Positions 5,801 through 9,514 of a DNA stretch of 9,514 nt are shown piece by piece (the stretch's first letter is position 1; every line of letters begins with the position of its first letter). The position numbers were made by a program, and so were the translations under genes. Below the pieces are notes generated by a model. The model had not been told where the DNA came from, ran no database searches, and was given only the letters and a program-made list of their open reading frames with translations. Origin of the DNA: Candidatus Alkanophagales archaeon (GTDB lineage Archaea; Halobacteriota; Syntropharchaeia; Alkanophagales; B39-G2); NCBI GenBank assembly GCA_003661185.1, contig QMVQ01000046.1, positions 1 to 9,514 of the forward strand, read 5' to 3'.

Positions 5801-6448
5801 ATGGGTAAGATGGAAAAGAGTGATTGGCGATTAATCTCGGCAGTGTTCATTGCTACAACTATTCTGTTTGCAACACTTACTGGTTACTACCTATACAAGG
5901 CGAAAAAGTTAGAAAGGTATGTAGAGATTCCCAGAATCCCGTTGGAAGTTCAAGAGCTAAAGCTTATGGACATCTGGGAGGGCATCGTGAAATACGCTGA
6001 CATCAACAAGTCGGAAGCAAACATAGGCTCTCTGCTACTTGAAGTGGATAAGAAGGGGAACGTGGAGGCGTTCATGCTGGAGTTCTGGGCTAAGAACCGA
6101 GGTTATAAATATTTCCATGTCGAGAGCGGAGAGGACGGGATGCTGCACATCTGCTCTTACGCTATGGAGAACATTGAAGTAACGCTTAGTCCCGAGAAGA
6201 TTTTCAAAGAAATGGACGGATTTGGGCTTGTAAATTTCCTTAGAGACTGCAAAGGCGGCATGACAATCTACGGCAGCGTGTTGCATGGGAGCGCTCAATA
6301 CGATGGCAAATATGTTCCCATATATTTACTGGAAGATGGCGAGCGCAAAAGCCTTCCAGAAATAGATTTTCATTCGTGGGACATACATTTCCCAATAAAG
6401 GTTTTTGAAAAGGAGGGAGAAAACACAACAATATACTTCATCGAATAA
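5801..6448 (+). CDS. Small single-pass membrane protein, unknown function
   Basis: A 215-residue protein with one N-terminal membrane segment (~residues 11-32, LISAVFIATTILFATLTGYY) followed by a charged soluble domain, probably outside the cell. No family is recognised. The soluble part contains cysteines (CSY near 122 and DCKGG near 150) and short alternating beta-like stretches (GMTIYGSVLHG), and ends near TTIYFIE. The ATG at 5801 lacks a clear Shine-Dalgarno; the in-frame ATG at 5810 (MEKSDW) fits equally well, given the TATA box ~31 bases before it. It lies 9 bases after the GT-C-like gene on the same strand, so it may work with it at the cell surface, but this rests on position only. 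Its codon use is visibly more AT-rich than that of the preceding gene, which could mean a separate origin. Confidence 0.75.
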   Translation: MGKMEKSDWRLISAVFIATTILFATLTGYYLYKAKKLERYVEIPRIPLEVQELKLMDIWEGIVKYADINKSEANIGSLLLEVDKKGNVEAFMLEFWAKNRGYKYFHVESGEDGMLHICSYAMENIEVTLSPEKIFKEMDGFGLVNFLRDCKGGMTIYGSVLHGSAQYDGKYVPIYLLEDGERKSLPEIDFHSWDIHFPIKVFEKEGENTTIYFIE

Positions 6449-6488
6449 GTTGAAAGGAAACTGGGATATACTCTGACTTATCTGCTCG

Positions 6489-6728
6489 TTATTCGCCAGA
6501 CGTTGCGTAAATCTCGTAAGGCATTATTTTTTTGTTTACTCTCTTCTTGCCTTTCAGCTTATTTATCAAGTCTGCTGCCTTCTCTTTTTTCTTATGCGTC
6601 TCTAACCTCGCAGCAAGTGCCGCAAGCTCTTCCTTCTTCGTATGTTCGTATTCCTTCTCCTCAGCCTTCTTCTCCTCAACCTCTACTACTTCTTCCTCTT
6701 CTACTTTTGCATGAAAAACAGATTCCAA
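6489..6728 (-). CDS. Small highly charged, probably coiled-coil protein
   Basis: A 79-residue frame with an acidic block (VEEEEVVEVEEKKAEEKEYE, residues 9-28), then a Lys/Ala/Leu helix with heptad-like spacing (EELAALAARLETHKKKEKA) and a basic part ending in PYEIYATSGE. It starts with TTG, but GGAGG at 6741-6737 lies 8 bases upstream, an optimal ribosome site, and a TTTATA at 6778-6773 gives a ~20-base leader. These signals and the non-random composition support a real gene rather than a shadow. It converges with the gene ending at 6448 (40-base gap) and diverges from the adenine deaminase gene. No family is recognised; a nucleic-acid- or ribosome-associated role would be a guess from charge alone. 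Confidence 0.6.
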   Translation of the reverse strand: MESVFHAKVEEEEVVEVEEKKAEEKEYEHTKKEELAALAARLETHKKKEKAADLINKLKGKKRVNKKIMPYEIYATSGE

Positions 6729-6736
6729 AATTCATC

Positions 6737-6741
6737 CCTCC
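6737..6741 (-). promoter_or_regulatory. Strong Shine-Dalgarno deciding a TTG start
   Basis: GGAGG on the minus strand lies 8 bases before the TTG at 6728-6726. The nearer ATG (6735-6733) is in another frame and too close to use this site. The spacing is the main reason for accepting a TTG start for the 79-residue protein. Confidence 0.55.
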
Positions 6742-6772
6742 ATAGAGTGCGTTCTCGCTCCATCTTAACCCG

Positions 6773-6778
6773 TATAAA
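6773..6778 (-). promoter_or_regulatory. Possible TATA box for the small charged protein
   Basis: Minus-strand AGTTTATACGGG contains TTTATA about 47 bases before the TTG start, predicting a short leader that carries the GGAGG site. It is a weak match judged by spacing. Confidence 0.35.
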
Positions 6779-6793
6779 CTAAGGAATACTTTG

Positions 6794-6802
6794 TATAAAT
6801 AA
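6794..6802 (+). promoter_or_regulatory. TATA box for adenine deaminase
   Basis: TATAAATAA is a near-consensus archaeal TATA element, predicting transcription start around 6824 and a ~20-base leader before ATG 6844. AATTTAAAG (6811-6819) is a second AT-rich candidate that would give an almost leaderless mRNA. Confidence 0.5.
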
Positions 6803-6843
6803 CTTATGGCAATTTAAAGAATTTGTTTTTATGAGTGGTTGAT

Positions 6844-8538
6844 ATGAAACTTATAGACGTGGCTCTGGGCGAAGAGAGCGCCGACCTCGTGATAAAGGGC
6901 GTGAACGTCGTCAACGTGATGAGTGGTGAGATTCACGAGGCGGACATTGCCGTTTGCGATGGCAAAATAGCCGGCTTGGGAAAGTATTCAGGCAGGGAAG
7001 AAATGGACGCAAGAGGGTTTTATGCCGTTCCGGGCTTAATAGACGGGCACACGCACATTGAGATGAGCATGCTCTCTGTCTCCGAGTTCGCCCGTGTCGT
7101 CGTTCCGAGAGGGACGGCGGCGGTTGTTGCCGACCCGCACGAGATTGCGAACGTGCTCGGCGTAGAAGGCGTTCGCCTGCTCCTTGAGGAAGCGAAACGC
7201 ACGCCGCTTAAGGTCTTCTGCATGGCGCCGTCCTGCGTGCCGGCGACATCCCTCGAAACGGCAGGTGCGGAAATAGGCGTCGCTGAGATTCAAGAGCTCC
7301 TCAAGACAGCGGGGGTGCTCGGCGTTGCGGAGATGATGAATTTCCCCGGCGTCCTCTCTAAGGATGAAAGTGTCCTTGCGAAGATTGCTGCCGCTCGTGC
7401 GCTTCGGCGTCCGGTGGACGGGCACGCTCCTTTACTGAGTGGGAAGGAGTTGAACGCTTACGTCGCCGCCGGAATAAGGTCTGACCATGAAAACACGAGT
7501 TACGAGGAGGCGCTTGAAAAGCTGCGTCTTGGGCTGCGGGTGATGGTGCGAGAGGGCTCTGCCGCAAGGAATCTCAAATCGATTGCACCTCTGCTCAGAG
7601 AAAAGGACGGACGGAACTTATTGCTCGTCACTGATGGCGACCGCACGCCTAAAGACTTGAAGGAGCAAGGTTATCTGGATTACGTGCTGCGAAGGGCGAT
7701 TGAAGAGGGAGTTGACCCTGTGCGGGCGGTGCAGATGTGCACGATTAACGTCGCCGCCTATTTCGGGCTTGACGTTCATCCGGGCATCGGGGCGTTGACG
7801 CCGGGCATGGTCGCGGATATCGTTTTGCTGCGGAACTTGGAGCGTTTCGAGGTTGAGCGGGTTATAATTGACGGGAAACCGATTTCGCCCGCAAGCTTCA
7901 AAACGATGTTTAAATACCCGGAACACGCGACAAAAACTGTCCGCATCAAAGAAGTGACGCCTGCGGACTTCCACATAGATTTGAACGGCAGGAGGAAAGT
8001 TAGGGTCATAGGGATTATTGAAGGGGAAATTTTGACCGACGAGATAATCAAAGAGGTAGAAGGCGTGGATGTGGACGCCGACGTTTTGAAAATTGCGGTG
8101 CTGGAGCGGCACGGACGCACCGACGGGAATATCGGCTTGGGCTTCGTTTACGGCTTCGGGCTGAAGCGGGGCGCAGTTGCGTCCTCAGTAGCCCATGACT
8201 CTCATAACATCGTAACGGTCGGCACGAATGACGAGGATATGGCGTTGGCGTGCAACCGCCTTCGGGAGCTCGGCGGCGGGATTGTCATCTGCGACCGCCG
8301 TATCGTCGCGGAGCTCCCGTTGCCCATTGCCGGACTCATGAGCGACAAGCCGCTCGAAGAAGTTATCTCAAGGCTCGAAGCGTTGGAAAAAAGTGTAAGG
8401 AAGTTGGGTTGTAAGCTGCGCTCGCCGTTCATCACGATGTCGTTCCTCGCACTTCCCGTCATCCCAAAGCTTAAAATCACGGACAAGGGGCTCGTGGACG
8501 TCGAAGCTTTCAAGCTCGTAAGCCTTGTCGTAGGATGA
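6844..8538 (+). CDS. ade: Adenine deaminase
   Basis: A metal-dependent amidohydrolase (EC 3.5.4.2, AdeC/Ade family) that converts adenine to hypoxanthine and ammonia in purine salvage. It is full length (564 residues from ATG 6844; 567 from a GTG at 6835, the numbering used here). Visible motifs: metal-binding GLIDGHTHIEMSML (His72, His74, Glu76), DPHEIANVLG (100-109), GVAEMMNFPGV (162-172), VDGHAPLLSG (194-203), SDHE (216-219) and the late active-site Asp in LLVTDGDRTP (263-272). The C-terminal domain typical of the family ends with ITMSFLALPVIPKLKITDKG. ATG 6844 is preferred because GGTTGAT just upstream can act as a ribosome site, but GTG 6835 cannot be excluded. It stands alone: divergent from the small charged gene, and converging on the methyltransferase gene 33 bases past its stop. 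Confidence 0.96.
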   Translation: MKLIDVALGEESADLVIKGVNVVNVMSGEIHEADIAVCDGKIAGLGKYSGREEMDARGFYAVPGLIDGHTHIEMSMLSVSEFARVVVPRGTAAVVADPHEIANVLGVEGVRLLLEEAKRTPLKVFCMAPSCVPATSLETAGAEIGVAEIQELLKTAGVLGVAEMMNFPGVLSKDESVLAKIAAARALRRPVDGHAPLLSGKELNAYVAAGIRSDHENTSYEEALEKLRLGLRVMVREGSAARNLKSIAPLLREKDGRNLLLVTDGDRTPKDLKEQGYLDYVLRRAIEEGVDPVRAVQMCTINVAAYFGLDVHPGIGALTPGMVADIVLLRNLERFEVERVIIDGKPISPASFKTMFKYPEHATKTVRIKEVTPADFHIDLNGRRKVRVIGIIEGEILTDEIIKEVEGVDVDADVLKIAVLERHGRTDGNIGLGFVYGFGLKRGAVASSVAHDSHNIVTVGTNDEDMALACNRLRELGGGIVICDRRIVAELPLPIAGLMSDKPLEEVISRLEALEKSVRKLGCKLRSPFITMSFLALPVIPKLKITDKGLVDVEAFKLVSLVVG

Positions 8539-8571
8539 ACATTGTTCGAACCAAATACAACGGTATGCCTG

Positions 8572-9514
8572 CTACTTCTTAGCGAGTCTGGCGAGGTGCC
8601 CATATTTCTTAGCCGCCTCCACCATCGCACGCATGTTTGCGAGCGGCGTCTTCGTCCCGAAACCGCACCCCGGCGCCAGCACGTCTATACCCTCTTCTAT
8701 CGCCGTCTTTGCTTGTTCCATCACATCCTCTGGGCTCTTCTTTATCAGCGTGTGCAACTGGTCCAGTCCGCCGACGAGCGCCACACGGTCGCCGACGAGC
8801 TCACGTGCCTCCCGCACGGGAATCATCTGCGGCTCCGGGATGGACAATCCGTGAGCGCCGAGACTCGCAAGCTCGTTTATTATCCGCCTTGGATCTGAGC
8901 AGTGGTGCGCAACCATGTAAACGCCCATCTTCCGTATTTTGCCCGCGACCTCTTTGTCTATGGGGAAGAAGACCTCAGGATACTCTTTCACCCTGCTGGA
9001 AATGCCGACGTTGTAGAAGATGACGTCGGCGCCGGCGTCCACGACTGCCTCAGCGAATGCGAGACTCATCTCGCTTACTTTTTTGGCAAGCTTCACCGTG
9101 TCATCTATGTTCGTCTTCACCCACATCATCACCTTCATTATGTCAACCAAAGCACCACCGAGCGACATCGTCGCCGGCGCTATCACCATGACAGTCAGCG
9201 GCAGCTTTGCGGCGTTGCACTTCGGCTTCAAAATCTCAATCGCCTTTAACACCACAGACGGCAACTCCGCATCTCTCGGGTCTGGAATTTCCAGCTTGTC
9301 TATGTCCTCTGGGCTCTTTATTGGAACTTCTTCAACCATGGGCTGCGTGTCTTTCTTCCACTTGTAAAGCTTTGTGCCAAGCGCACTCGCCTCGGTATAA
9401 ACAATAAAAGGAATTCTGATGCCTTCGAGTCCGGCATGTTCGAAAGCCGCCCACGCCAGCTTCGCCATCTTCTCAGCGTCCTTATGCGCCTCCGGGAAGA
9501 AGGCGCCGCTCGCC
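8572..9514 (-). CDS. Methylcobalamin:coenzyme M methyltransferase-like protein (MtaA/MtbA, UroD fold), N-terminus missing
   Basis: Member of the uroporphyrinogen-decarboxylase-fold methyltransferases of the MtaA/MtbA/CmuA type, which move a methyl group from a methylated corrinoid protein to coenzyme M (or a related thiol) in methylotrophic pathways. The frame is open through the right edge (upstream codons read ASGAFFPEAHKDAEK, as expected in this family), so the Met at 9468 is internal and perhaps ~30-40 residues are missing. Counting from that Met, zinc ligands appear as His188-His189-Cys190 (the H-x-C motif, here HHCSDP) and Cys268 in LAPGCGFGTKTPLANM, matching the PGCG..TPL.N signature. 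The decarboxylase itself lacks this zinc site. The methyl donor (methanol, methylamines, aromatic ethers) cannot be told. No corrinoid protein gene is in view. The 33-base gap to the adenine deaminase stop holds no clear terminator. Confidence 0.85.
   Translation of the reverse strand, partial: ASGAFFPEAHKDAEKMAKLAWAAFEHAGLEGIRIPFIVYTEASALGTKLYKWKKDTQPMVEEVPIKSPEDIDKLEIPDPRDAELPSVVLKAIEILKPKCNAAKLPLTVMVIAPATMSLGGALVDIMKVMMWVKTNIDDTVKLAKKVSEMSLAFAEAVVDAGADVIFYNVGISSRVKEYPEVFFPIDKEVAGKIRKMGVYMVAHHCSDPRRIINELASLGAHGLSIPEPQMIPVREARELVGDRVALVGGLDQLHTLIKKSPEDVMEQAKTAIEEGIDVLAPGCGFGTKTPLANMRAMVEAAKKYGHLARLAKK

Noticed and set aside
6503..6745. Ser/Leu-rich plus-strand frames opposite the small charged gene
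   Set aside because: Their composition is the direct antisense of Glu/Lys-rich codons; no ribosome site or promoter on that strand.
7036..8112. Minus-strand frames opposite adenine deaminase
   Set aside because: His/Arg-rich antisense shadows without starts supported by ribosome sites.
1..9514. CRISPR array, long tandem repeats, tRNA or rRNA genes
   Set aside because: Reading through the window showed no regularly spaced repeats and no tRNA-like or rRNA-like sequence.

Overview
The window looks archaeal, most likely from the methanogen / anaerobic methane- or alkane-oxidiser part of the Euryarchaeota (Halobacteriota). Evidence: an archaeal-type PheS with N-terminal winged-helix repeats, an archaeal GxGD prepilin peptidase, TATA-box promoters at leaderless-type spacing, GTG/TTG starts, and a methylcobalamin:coenzyme M methyltransferase-like (MtaA/MtbA family) gene. 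The species cannot be named from the sequence.

Layout. Positions 1-1069 are a mobile-element scar. It opens with the 3' part of a TnpB (IS200/IS605/IS1341-type) gene that runs in from the left edge. Back-to-back hairpins inside that frame look like an IS right end / omegaRNA scaffold (354-392). A second, similar right-end motif faces the opposite way at 856-880. Between them lies a minus-strand interval that reads like a decayed gene for a secreted protein, with a signal-peptide-like N-terminus, one frameshift and one in-frame TGA. A strong two-part hairpin (995-1039) sits just after the pheS stop.

Positions 1070-3813 are a compact minus-strand cluster, in transcription order: a DGC-domain (putative zinc-binding) protein, an A24 prepilin peptidase and pheS, with gaps of 22 and 25 bases. 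A short AT-rich divergent promoter region (3814-3871) separates it from a plus-strand pair: a large polytopic membrane protein resembling GT-C glycosyltransferases, and a small single-pass protein of unknown function.

Positions 6489-8571 hold a small highly charged minus-strand ORF with a good Shine-Dalgarno and a TTG start, then a divergent complete adenine deaminase gene (purine salvage). The window ends in a minus-strand, N-terminally truncated MtaA/MtbA-type methyltransferase gene with its zinc ligands present.

The intact genes are mostly housekeeping or membrane functions and do not form one pathway. Novelty is concentrated in the first kilobase (paired IS right ends, possible omegaRNA remnants, a broken secreted-protein gene), with lesser interest in the uncharacterised membrane pair and the small charged protein. 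No tRNA, rRNA or CRISPR array was seen.
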